Shown here piece after piece: positions 5,617 through 12,413 of a DNA stretch of 12,413 nt. This DNA comes from Actinobacteria bacterium BACL4 MAG-120820-bin23 (GTDB lineage: Bacteria; Actinomycetota; Actinomycetes; Nanopelagicales; Nanopelagicaceae), in NCBI GenBank assembly GCA_001437855.1, contig LIBD01000017.1, positions 1-12,413 of the forward strand, read 5' to 3'. Every line of letters starts with the position of its first letter. The stretch's first letter is position 1. Below the pieces are notes generated by a model that was not told where the DNA came from, made no database searches, and saw only the letters and a list, made by a program, of their open reading frames with translations. The position numbers and the translations under genes were made by a program.

Positions 5617-6789
5617 ATGCCTAGCGAGAATATCCCACAATTCACTGGTTTGATTCTAGTTTCAGGCCAAGACAGGCCAGGAATCATGGCAGATCTAATG
5701 ACGACTCTGTCAGAGTTTTCAGTAAAGATAATTGATGTCCAGCAAATATGCATTCGAGGACGTTTGATCCTGGCGGTTCTCATCTCCCTAGATCAAGCTC
5801 ATGCAGAGGCTATAGCGATTGATCTTGACCATTTACAAAAGAAAAGTGGTTTAGATATAGCTATCGATTTTGCTGAATATATGGCATTACGTGAAGAGTC
5901 TGACTCATTGATAGTGATAATTGTAGGCCAAGAGATAAAACCTTTGAAGCTAGCATTAATTGCATCTGAAATTGCAAAAATGGATGGGAACATTAAGCAG
6001 ATAAGGCGCTCAGAGTACAATTCACTTGAATCAATTGAGCTTCAACTGTCTATTCCAAATAAACTTCTAAAAGTAGTTCAACAAAATCTTAAAGAGGTTG
6101 CTCTATTAAATGATATAGATCTATCAGTTGAGCTAGGTGGAAGCGCTCGACAAAGAAAACGAATAGTTTTACTTGATATGGATTCAACCTTAATAGAACA
6201 GGAAGTCATTGACCTTCTTGCAGAACATGCAGGCCAAGGTAGTTTTGTAGCAGAGATAACTAAACAGGCTATGAATGGTGAAATAGACTTTAAAGAGGCG
6301 CTAGAGAAAAGAGTAGGTGCGCTAAAAGATCTAGATGTTTCTATTTTTAATAAAGTACGCAAAGAGATTAAGTTGGCGAAGGGTGCCCAAGAAATGATCT
6401 CAAAATTGCACGCATGCGGCCACCTTGTTGGAGTGGTATCGGGTGGCTTTTTAGATGTAATTGAACCAATTCTTCAGGATCTGAAAATTGACTTCTACCG
6501 AGCTAACAAACTTGAAGTAATTGATGGCAAACTCACTGGACAGCTAGAGGGAGATATCATAGACAGCGGTGCAAAGCTTTTGGCCTTAAAGGAACTTGCT
6601 CTTCTAGGCAAAATTGATCTAGCTCATACTGTTGCTGTTGGTGATGGAGCAAACGATATCGACATGATTGAATCTGCTGGACTTGGTATTGCATTTAACG
6701 GTAAATCTAAATTGAATAAAATCGCCGATACAACCATATCCCAGCCTGATTTGAGGGCTGTGTTGCTATTTATGGGAATTCAATTTTAA
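5617..6789 (+). CDS. serB: Phosphoserine phosphatase with tandem ACT domains
   Basis: Catalyses the last step of L-serine synthesis, hydrolysing O-phosphoserine in the cytoplasm. 390 residues. Two N-terminal ACT-type modules (about 10-90, with SGQDRPGIMADLM, and about 97-170, with LIVIIVGQEIKPLKLALIAS) are followed by a HAD phosphatase domain. That domain has motif I DMDST (187-191; D187 nucleophile, D189 acid/base), motif II SGG (275-277), motif III K320 and motif IV GDGANDIDM (342-350). The layout matches mycobacterial SerB2, in which ACT domains bind amino acids, so feedback by serine is plausible but not shown here. The gene is divergent from the ABC ATPase gene with a 49-bp spacer. Its stop TAA (6787-6789) overlaps the rpe stop in a shared TTAA. 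Confidence 0.95.
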   Translation: MPSENIPQFTGLILVSGQDRPGIMADLMTTLSEFSVKIIDVQQICIRGRLILAVLISLDQAHAEAIAIDLDHLQKKSGLDIAIDFAEYMALREESDSLIVIIVGQEIKPLKLALIASEIAKMDGNIKQIRRSEYNSLESIELQLSIPNKLLKVVQQNLKEVALLNDIDLSVELGGSARQRKRIVLLDMDSTLIEQEVIDLLAEHAGQGSFVAEITKQAMNGEIDFKEALEKRVGALKDLDVSIFNKVRKEIKLAKGAQEMISKLHACGHLVGVVSGGFLDVIEPILQDLKIDFYRANKLEVIDGKLTGQLEGDIIDSGAKLLALKELALLGKIDLAHTVAVGDGANDIDMIESAGLGIAFNGKSKLNKIADTTISQPDLRAVLLFMGIQF

Positions 6790-7466
6790 AAAAATCTTGC
6801 TTTAGCCAGTTCGCGCAATTTTTCAATCGTAGCAACGGGATTATTTGATTTATAAACGGCGCTTCCAGCTACAAAACAGTTAGCGCCAGATTCGGCAGCC
6901 TCTTCAATTGTGATTTCTGAAATTCCGCCATCAACTTGAAGTATTGGCTTTGCACCATTTAATGAGTTTATCCATTCGCGTGCCTGTCTAACCTTTGGCA
7001 TTTGTTGACTCATGAACGCTTGTCCTCCAAAGCCAGGTTCAACCGTCATAACTACTAGCATGTCTATATCTGCAATAAAGTCTTCAACTTTTGAAAAATC
7101 AGTACCTGGCTTAATCGCGATTCCTACCTTTGCTCCATTTGATCTTATGTCATTAATGGTTTGACCTACACTTTTAGCTGCTTCGTAGTGAAAGGTTACT
7201 GAGGCGCATCCAGCATGTGCATACCTAGGGGCGATTGAATCAGGATTTTCTATCATTAAGTGAGCGTCAACTGGAAGTTTGGAAATCTTAATAATTTCAA
7301 CTGCACGCTCAAATGCAAATGTAAAATTTGGTACAAATTTATTATCCATGATATCTAAGTGAAGAAAATCTGATACAGCTGCTACTTTTGAAATTTCATT
7401 CTCAAGGTCATCAAAATTAGCATTCAAAATGCTGGGATTGATAAATATCTGAGCTGATTTATTCAA
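6786..7466 (-). CDS. rpe: Ribulose-phosphate 3-epimerase
   Basis: Interconverts ribulose 5-phosphate and xylulose 5-phosphate in the pentose phosphate pathway. 226 residues, a complete (beta/alpha)8 barrel of normal length. Visible residues are Ser12 (in PSILNANF), metal ligands His36 and Asp38 (HLDIMD), His69 (DAHLMIENPD) and Asp179 (QVDGGI), and the phosphate/loop motif MTVEPGFGGQAFM (140-152). The start is TTG 7466, two bases after the rsmB stop. It is supported by a clear SD, AAGGAAG, seven bases upstream inside the rsmB 3' end, and by the position of PSILNAN close to the N-terminus as usual. It is the last gene of the metK-priA-def-fmt-rsmB-rpe cluster and converges on serB with a 4-bp stop-stop overlap. 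Confidence 0.95.
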   Translation of the reverse strand: MNKSAQIFINPSILNANFDDLENEISKVAAVSDFLHLDIMDNKFVPNFTFAFERAVEIIKISKLPVDAHLMIENPDSIAPRYAHAGCASVTFHYEAAKSVGQTINDIRSNGAKVGIAIKPGTDFSKVEDFIADIDMLVVMTVEPGFGGQAFMSQQMPKVRQAREWINSLNGAKPILQVDGGISEITIEEAAESGANCFVAGSAVYKSNNPVATIEKLRELAKARFF

Positions 7467-7468
7467 GA

Positions 7469-8797
7469 TTACACTTCCTTCTTAAACAATGCCATAAACA
7501 TAGCATCCGACTGATTTTTATGTGTCCACAATTGCATAGTTCCATCTTCCTGAACTCCACTTTTGTTCTCGAGCATCAAAGATTGCATAGGGACTAGTTT
7601 CATATCAGGGTGACTGCCTAGGAAATCGATTACTTGGCCTTTAGTTTCTGCTAAATGGGGCGAGCAAGTTACATACGCAATCATTCCGCTTGGATTCAAT
7701 AGAGAGTAAGCACTGCTTAACAGATTCCTTTGTAGAGCTACTAATTCCTTTAGATTTACGACAGATTTTCTCCACCTAGCCTCTGGTCTTCTTCTTAGAG
7801 CACCAAGACCAGTGCATGGAGCATCAATTAGAATACGATCATACTTATCTAAAAAATTATCAGGCTTAGTGCCATCATTAACAAGAACATCATTATTATT
7901 TGTGACCCGCTTTACTAATTCAGCTCTAGTAGGGTTAATTTCGTTTGATATAAATTTGGACTCTGGATGATTAACTTTTATCCAGTTATAAAGATAAGCT
8001 GCTTTGCCACCAGGGCCTGCACATAAATCCAACCACTTCTGATTATTTTCAGCAGTTGCTAGGAAGTTCTCTACCACCAATTGAGATCCCCTATCTTGAA
8101 CTCCAACTCTTCTTTCCAGTACTGGCGGAAATTCAGATGGGATTATGGGAACATTAAATCCATTCGGAATGCCCGGAATTTTAACTCCACCTAGCGATTC
8201 AATTTCATTAATAGTTGATTTACCTGGCCAACAAACTAAATCAGGAGCAGCTGGCAAATTGTTTGAACCAAGCAACTCCTCAACTTCTTGCCAATCTTTT
8301 AAACAATCATAGAAAGAACTAACTATCCATTCTGGATGACTATATTCAATGCTCAATCTCTGAATAACAGGTAGATCCTGTATCTCAGAAATTGAGGCTT
8401 CTTCGGAAGTTACTTTTCTTAAAATGGCATTAACATAAGAGGCTTTAGATTCTCCAGCAACGAATTTTGCAACTTCAACAGTCTCTGAAACTGCTGCATG
8501 GTTTGGTACTCGCATTTGGGTTATTTGGTGAATCCCTATTCGAATTAAATCGACTATTTTAGGATCAACCTCATCAATGCTCCTATCCAAATATTTGGAA
8601 GCAATATAGTCGTGCTTTCCTTGCATGCGAAGAGTTCCATAAGCCAGCTCAGTGGTAAACGCTCGATTGGATTGTTCCATTTTAGAATTTGAAAGAAGCT
8701 CTGGAAGTCTTAAATTTGCATAGGCTCCTTGCCTATTAACTTGAGAAACTAACTCATAAGCAATAAGTCGGGATTGATTAGGTTTTGGCTTACCCAA
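7469..8797 (-). CDS. rsmB: 16S rRNA (cytosine-C5) methyltransferase RsmB/Fmu family
   Basis: Methylates C5 of a cytosine in 16S rRNA (C967 in E. coli numbering) using S-adenosylmethionine. From TTG 8797 the protein has 442 residues. A NusB-like RNA-binding region (about 1-140, with AYANLRLPELL and AYGTLR) precedes the Rossmann methyltransferase domain. That domain has SAM motif LDLCAGPGGK (256-265), motif IV DAPCTG (325-330, Cys328) and motif VI with the nucleophilic Cys378 in YVTCSPH, so both catalytic cysteines are present. The frame stays open to GTG codons at 8827 and 8839, which would add 10-14 residues and overlap fmt by 38-50 bases. I prefer TTG 8797 (8-base overlap) because a basic N-terminus (GKPKPNQSR) just before the helical domain is typical. 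No SD distinguishes these starts. Confidence 0.9.
   Translation of the reverse strand: MGKPKPNQSRLIAYELVSQVNRQGAYANLRLPELLSNSKMEQSNRAFTTELAYGTLRMQGKHDYIASKYLDRSIDEVDPKIVDLIRIGIHQITQMRVPNHAAVSETVEVAKFVAGESKASYVNAILRKVTSEEASISEIQDLPVIQRLSIEYSHPEWIVSSFYDCLKDWQEVEELLGSNNLPAAPDLVCWPGKSTINEIESLGGVKIPGIPNGFNVPIIPSEFPPVLERRVGVQDRGSQLVVENFLATAENNQKWLDLCAGPGGKAAYLYNWIKVNHPESKFISNEINPTRAELVKRVTNNNDVLVNDGTKPDNFLDKYDRILIDAPCTGLGALRRRPEARWRKSVVNLKELVALQRNLLSSAYSLLNPSGMIAYVTCSPHLAETKGQVIDFLGSHPDMKLVPMQSLMLENKSGVQEDGTMQLWTHKNQSDAMFMALFKKEV
7474..7480 (-). promoter_or_regulatory. Shine-Dalgarno site deciding the TTG start of rpe
   Basis: On the minus strand AAGGAAG (7480-7474) lies seven bases before TTG 7466, within the last codons of rsmB. 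It is the strongest ribosome-binding site in the window and explains how the weak TTG start is used. Confidence 0.65.
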
Positions 8798-9710
8798 GAT
8801 ACAAATCCGTTCGATTACTAAGGCCACGAATGAATTCACTAGCGGTCATCGATACTCTTCCGGCAGGTGTTAAGTTCAATATTTCAATTGCACCAGAAGC
8901 AGTTCCAACAATCAATCTTTCGGTATCAATTAAGACTTCGCCACATTTTAAAGTTTCATTAACAATTGTCGGCTTTAGCTTTTCAATTTTCAGTCTAAGC
9001 TCTCCAAGCATTGTCCAAACTCCTGGATTTTTATGCAAAGCCCGATACGTATTGTAAATGTGCTCGCTAGGTGAATCCCAACTAATCTGACCATCAGCTT
9101 TATTGAATTTTGCAGCATAGGAAACTCCAACTTTACTTTGGGGAGTCGGTAGCAGGCCATTAGAAATCATGCTTAATGTCTCTACAGCAAGACCTGCACC
9201 CAATTCACTAAGCTCAATTAATACATCTTCCGTTGTTGCATCAACATTTAGCGGTACCTCAAGCACTTTGTAAACAGCCCCGGTGTCAAGCCCTTGGTCA
9301 AGTTTAAATACCGAAACTCCAGTCGTCTTATCGCCTGACAAAATTGCGCGCTGAACTGGCGCTGCTCCACGAAACTTTGGCAACACTGAGAAATGGACAT
9401 TGAGCCAACCAAACTTTGGCAAGCTCAATAGTCTTGGCGTAATAATTTGTCCGTAGGAAATAGTTATAATCAAATCAACTTTTGATTTTGTTATTAGCAG
9501 TTCGAAGTCATCCATATTCTCGGGCTTGAAAACTTCTATTTCTTCTTCTTTTGCCCAAACGGCTAGGGGGTTAGAAGTTACGGATAAGCCTCTACCAACT
9601 GCCTTATCTTGGCTGGTAACGATCCCAACTAACTCATGATTTTGATTATGTTTTAATGCTGAAGCTAGCGGCCTTGCTATAAGCGAAGTAGATGCAACTA
9701 TTATCTTCAA
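8790..9710 (-). CDS. fmt: Methionyl-tRNA formyltransferase
   Basis: Transfers a formyl group from 10-formyltetrahydrofolate to initiator Met-tRNA. 306 residues, normal length. An N-terminal hydrolase/transferase fold carries the catalytic triad Asn104 and His106 in WLNVHFSVLPKFRGAAPVQ and Asp142 in LDTG. The C-terminal OB-like tRNA-binding domain begins near residue 205 (ADGQISWD). The His is followed by Phe-Ser rather than the usual Pro-Ser, a mild variation. The start is TTG 9710, two bases after the def stop, with an AGGG about nine bases upstream. The protein begins directly with the usual first beta strand (MKIIVAST), so the start is well supported. Its neighbour def removes the same formyl group from nascent proteins, a classic functional pair. 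Confidence 0.95.
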   Translation of the reverse strand: MKIIVASTSLIARPLASALKHNQNHELVGIVTSQDKAVGRGLSVTSNPLAVWAKEEEIEVFKPENMDDFELLITKSKVDLIITISYGQIITPRLLSLPKFGWLNVHFSVLPKFRGAAPVQRAILSGDKTTGVSVFKLDQGLDTGAVYKVLEVPLNVDATTEDVLIELSELGAGLAVETLSMISNGLLPTPQSKVGVSYAAKFNKADGQISWDSPSEHIYNTYRALHKNPGVWTMLGELRLKIEKLKPTIVNETLKCGEVLIDTERLIVGTASGAIEILNLTPAGRVSMTASEFIRGLSNRTDLYLG

Positions 9711-9712
9711 AT

Positions 9713-10273
9713 TTACAAACCCTGGCCATGTGTATTATGAGGAGAAATTTTAATTTTTGGCACAAAACCATTTTGATTTGCCAGCCCAAACCAATCAGAT
9801 TCTCGAATTTCTTTCATGGCAATTTTTCTTTGCTCACTATTCATTCGATCTATGAAAAGCACCCCATTGAGGTGATCGGTTTCGTGCTGTAAACATCTAG
9901 CTAATAGTTCAGTCCCCTCAACTACAACTGGATCGCCGTACATATTGAACCCTTTAGCAACCGCCCTAAATGCCCTTGGAGTATCAAACGATAGATTTGG
10001 AAAGGATAAACATCCTTCCTCTCCCTCTTGCATTTCCTCACTCAAATCCAGTGTTGGATTAACTAAGTGTCCAAGTTCATCGTCTATATCCCATACGAAA
10101 ACCCTAAGTGGAACTCCAATTTGAGGAGCAGCTAATCCAGCTCCTGGTGCTGCCTGCATTGTTTGAGTCAGGTCAGAAACTAAGTTCCTAAGCTCTTTGT
10201 CAAAATCAGTTACTGGATTTGCGGGCGTAACCAGCACTGGATCCCCAAATAACCTAATTGATTGAACAGTCAT
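9713..10273 (-). CDS. def: Peptide deformylase
   Basis: Metalloenzyme that removes the N-formyl group from nascent polypeptides at the ribosome. 186 residues. All three motifs are intact: GAGLAAPQ (44-51), EGCLS (86-90, metal ligand Cys88) and QHETDH (129-134, ligands His130 and His134, catalytic Glu131). It has a short C-terminal extension after residue 160. It lies 19 bases downstream of the priA stop and two bases upstream of the fmt start. No SD precedes the ATG, but TATCAT lies six bases before it, so def may also be transcribed from its own internal promoter as a leaderless mRNA. Confidence 0.96.
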   Translation of the reverse strand: MTVQSIRLFGDPVLVTPANPVTDFDKELRNLVSDLTQTMQAAPGAGLAAPQIGVPLRVFVWDIDDELGHLVNPTLDLSEEMQEGEEGCLSFPNLSFDTPRAFRAVAKGFNMYGDPVVVEGTELLARCLQHETDHLNGVLFIDRMNSEQRKIAMKEIRESDWFGLANQNGFVPKIKISPHNTHGQGL

Positions 10274-10279
10274 GTTCTA

Positions 10280-10285
10280 ATGATA
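10280..10285 (-). promoter_or_regulatory. Putative -10 (TATCAT) for def, internal promoter
   Basis: In the 19-base priA-def gap, TATCAT (10285-10280, 5 of 6 to TATAAT) ends six bases before ATG 10273. This spacing would start the transcript at the ATG. No SD is present in the gap, which makes a leaderless mRNA or translational coupling the two choices. Inferred from position only. Confidence 0.4.
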
Positions 10286-10292
10286 CTTCATA

Positions 10293-12194
10293 TTAAAGAT
10301 CAAATGGATCTAAACGAATTTGAAAAACACTCTTACCTTTTAGCCCTTGCAACCTTACGACATCGTCTAGCATGTCAACAAACTTGCTAGATTCTTCCAG
10401 CGACGCTCTGATAATGATTTTACTGTTAGAGCTGTCTATATCTATTGGCCCGTTCACTTCATAGGTGGTAGCAGATTTCAAATTTTCCGAAAACTTTGAG
10501 ATATCTTTCTTTATACCTGTCACAACGGCCATACGAAAAAAGGGAGGTAACTTAGCAGTCTTGCGCTCTTTAAGAATTTGTTTTACCAAATAAGATGAGT
10601 CAGATCTAAGTAAAGATTGAGTGAGAGGATGCTTATTTGGCAAAGAGATAAAAACCTCTGCTAAATCAAGACTTCTATTTAAATTTGAAAACCAAGTATG
10701 TCTGGCTAACTCCTCGGAACGCAAAAATGGGCGATTAACTATTCTCTCTCCATCGAACAAAATGACAGCAGCATAAAGGTCTTGAGGCTCTGATCCGGCC
10801 GTAGCTAAGACAATATGATTACCCTTTGGCATAAGTCGTATTTGCTTAGTTCCAGAGGAAACTAAAAGTGGAATTTTAGGTAAAGCTCTACCAATCTCTT
10901 CAGCTAGGCGTTCAATGCCTTTAGAGATCACATATGGCAAGTTTCCACCACAAAAATTACATCTCCAATCATTGTGCGCTTTATAACAGATATAACATCT
11001 TGGTACCTTTCCGGTACCAACAATTTGCAACTTTCCACCACACTCACAATTGGCAGCATTTCGACATTTTGAGCATAAAAATAGATTTCCATACCCCTTC
11101 TCAGCAACAGAAACTAAGACATTTCCTTTGGAAGCCCCGATCCTAATCTGAGACAAATATGCGCTTGAATCTTCATTTGTTATAAACCTTCTCTTACTCG
11201 GGCTACTAAACTTCTTACGTTCTAGCCAACCTATATCAATCAATCTCTCAATCTCTAAAGAGTGTGAAGCTGAAACAAACATCAATGAAACATCTTGTGC
11301 TCGAAGAAGCGAAACATCTCGAGTATTCCAACCAGGAGAATGCAGCTCGTAGTGAGAGTTATCTAAATCAGAAAATACAATTACTGTTGCAGTAGATGAT
11401 AAAGGAGCAAATATTCCACTCCTAGTTGCTAAAATAATTGCAGGCTCAGCTGAACTAACTATCAAAAAATTTCTATATCTTTCATTCTTAGCTAAATGTG
11501 AACCTAGTTCAACTAGTTGATCTCCAAATACTGGCGCTAGAATTTCCTTAAAGTTAAGAATATCTTTCTCATCTGGTACAACCAGCAAAACTTGCCCTAT
11601 CTTTGACCTTAATTTCACTAATTCTGATATAAATTTGTAAACATCTACCCCTGCAGGTGTATTTACCGCCCATCTAAGTCTTTTATCCATTCTTAGCTCT
11701 GAAAACTCAGAGTGATCGAATATTCGAGAAAAGTCATTATTTAGATCTAAATCTGGTGAATCTACTACACTCTTGAAAAATAGCTTTTCTTCTTTAATTA
11801 TACGAGCTGGTACTGCTTGTTTCAGTAAGTTCCAAAAACTACCACCAAATCGGTTTCTAACCTGCTCTAAATGATAAATCAATTGTTGTGAAATAAAGCC
11901 ACTTGGCGAACTCACACTTTGAATGAGCTTCTTTTCTCGATTTGAAGAATCAATGTCAGAAATTCCAACAATTAACCCTTCGGTATTCTTTTTTCCAAAC
12001 TCAACTATTACTTTTGTGCCAATAGTTGCAATAGAAGTTAAACTACTTGGAATTAAGTAGTCATATAGGCCCTCTAGATGAGATACGGGCGTGTCTACTA
12101 ATACTGAGGCGACTTTTAGTTTTGCTAGATCTTCTTTATCTATTCCAGGTTTGCTCTTTACTGACTGCCGCTTGAGCTTTAGTGGAGCAGTCAC
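10293..12194 (-). CDS. priA: Primosomal protein N' (PriA), actinobacterial form without helicase motifs
   Basis: PriA recognises stalled forks and loads the replisome for restart. 633 residues from GTG 12194. The N-terminal 3'-DNA-binding region (about 28-80, with ATIGTKVIVEFGKK) and the zinc-binding region are present. Eight Cys are paired at 374/377, 383/385, 400/403 and 412/415. The C-terminal LPPFFRMAVVTG block is also present. The ATPase motifs are not: where E. coli has a GxTGSGKT loop there is NTPAGVDVYKF (178-188), and where the DEEH box should be there is VFSDLDNSHYE (273-283). UniProt notes for actinobacterial PriA likewise say helicase activity is unlikely, so this is a lineage trait rather than local decay. 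The frame is intact. The start lies two bases after the metK stop. TATTTT eight bases upstream is in the metK coding end and may be chance. Confidence 0.9.
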   Translation of the reverse strand: MTAPLKLKRQSVKSKPGIDKEDLAKLKVASVLVDTPVSHLEGLYDYLIPSSLTSIATIGTKVIVEFGKKNTEGLIVGISDIDSSNREKKLIQSVSSPSGFISQQLIYHLEQVRNRFGGSFWNLLKQAVPARIIKEEKLFFKSVVDSPDLDLNNDFSRIFDHSEFSELRMDKRLRWAVNTPAGVDVYKFISELVKLRSKIGQVLLVVPDEKDILNFKEILAPVFGDQLVELGSHLAKNERYRNFLIVSSAEPAIILATRSGIFAPLSSTATVIVFSDLDNSHYELHSPGWNTRDVSLLRAQDVSLMFVSASHSLEIERLIDIGWLERKKFSSPSKRRFITNEDSSAYLSQIRIGASKGNVLVSVAEKGYGNLFLCSKCRNAANCECGGKLQIVGTGKVPRCYICYKAHNDWRCNFCGGNLPYVISKGIERLAEEIGRALPKIPLLVSSGTKQIRLMPKGNHIVLATAGSEPQDLYAAVILFDGERIVNRPFLRSEELARHTWFSNLNRSLDLAEVFISLPNKHPLTQSLLRSDSSYLVKQILKERKTAKLPPFFRMAVVTGIKKDISKFSENLKSATTYEVNGPIDIDSSNSKIIIRASLEESSKFVDMLDDVVRLQGLKGKSVFQIRLDPFDL

Positions 12195-12196
12195 TG

Positions 12197-12413
12197 CTAA
12201 TTAAAATAAGATTTCAGGGCAGATGCTCGATCGGTCTTTTCCCAAGTGAAATCAGGCAATTCTCTTCCAAAATGACCGTAAGCAGCTGTCTTGCTGTAAA
12301 TTGGACGAAGTAGATCTAAATCTCTAATGATTGCTGCAGGACGAAGATCAAATACATTTTTAATCGCTTCGCTGATTTTTAAGTTTGAAACCTTCTCAGT
12401 TCCAAAAGTCTCA
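12197..12413 (-). CDS. metK: S-adenosylmethionine synthetase, C-terminal part (5' end outside window)
   Basis: The last 71 residues and TAG stop (12199-12197) of a frame running off the right edge. Residues such as FDLRPAAIIRDLDLLRPIY, KTAAYGHFGRE and FTWEKTDRASAL match the conserved C-terminus of MetK, which makes S-adenosylmethionine from methionine and ATP; the GHFGR-type segment is characteristic. The active-site P-loop and metal ligands lie outside the window. It is the first visible gene of the minus-strand cluster, with priA starting two bases beyond its stop. Its product is the methyl donor used by the downstream RsmB. Confidence 0.93.
   Translation of the reverse strand, partial: ETFGTEKVSNLKISEAIKNVFDLRPAAIIRDLDLLRPIYSKTAAYGHFGRELPDFTWEKTDRASALKSYFN

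Noticed and set aside
5568..5783. 72-codon N-terminal extension of the ABC ATPase frame
   Set aside because: It overlaps the divergent serB start and coding region, resembles no ABC N-terminus, and the family N-terminus begins at ATG 5567.
1..12413. CRISPR arrays, insertion sequences, integrases, toxin-antitoxin or defence genes
   Set aside because: Read on both strands, every long frame is a housekeeping, transport or membrane family gene or its shadow; there are no direct-repeat arrays or transposase-like products, and gene boundaries are intact.

Overview
The window is an ordinary, densely packed stretch of chromosome from an A/T-rich actinobacterium. The most likely source is a streamlined freshwater lineage of the acI / Nanopelagicales type; this is inference, with no taxonomic marker in the window. 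Four things point there: the metK-priA-def-fmt-rsmB-rpe order; a PriA that has lost its helicase motifs, as in other actinobacteria; a SerB with two N-terminal ACT domains, as in mycobacterial SerB2; and gene spacing of only a few bases with many starts that lack a Shine-Dalgarno (SD) sequence. I see no tRNA, rRNA, CRISPR array, insertion sequence, prophage or obvious novel defence system.

Layout, left to right. (1) Positions 1-250 hold the 3' end of a zinc-type alcohol dehydrogenase / aldehyde reductase, converging on the minus-strand pair uppP-like then DUF554 (1844 down to 247), which overlap as ATGA. (2) At 1845-1884 a very short divergent spacer, containing the perfect palindrome ACTATAGT, separates uppP from a plus-strand YczE-type membrane protein (1885-2592). 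(3) An NCS2 purine permease (2685-4121) follows. It ends at a strong hairpin (4137-4161) that it shares with the convergent ung gene. (4) The minus strand carries an ABC ATPase then ung (5567 down to 4163). A 49-bp divergent spacer separates them from serB (5617-6789). (5) serB converges on the 3' end of a long minus-strand cluster, which reads in transcription order metK (partial, window end) - priA - def - fmt - rsmB - rpe.

How the genes fit together. The large minus-strand cluster is housekeeping: S-adenosylmethionine synthesis, replication restart, N-formylation of initiator tRNA (Fmt) and removal of that formyl group (Def), 16S rRNA m5C methylation (RsmB) and the pentose-phosphate epimerase. 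The left half is mostly membrane transport and envelope proteins, plus uracil repair and the last step of serine synthesis.

The most interesting signals are in architecture rather than gene content. Two convergent pairs share their stop codons in a 4-bp TTAA. Several genes have a -10-like hexamer 6 or 8 nt before the start codon, suggesting leaderless mRNAs. One divergent promoter appears to use a palindromic -10, and another seems to have overlapping back-to-back promoters. Several proteins also lack expected family residues: PriA lacks its ATPase motifs, the UppP-like protein departs from the PGxSR motif, and the ABC ATPase lacks a clear Q-loop Gln.
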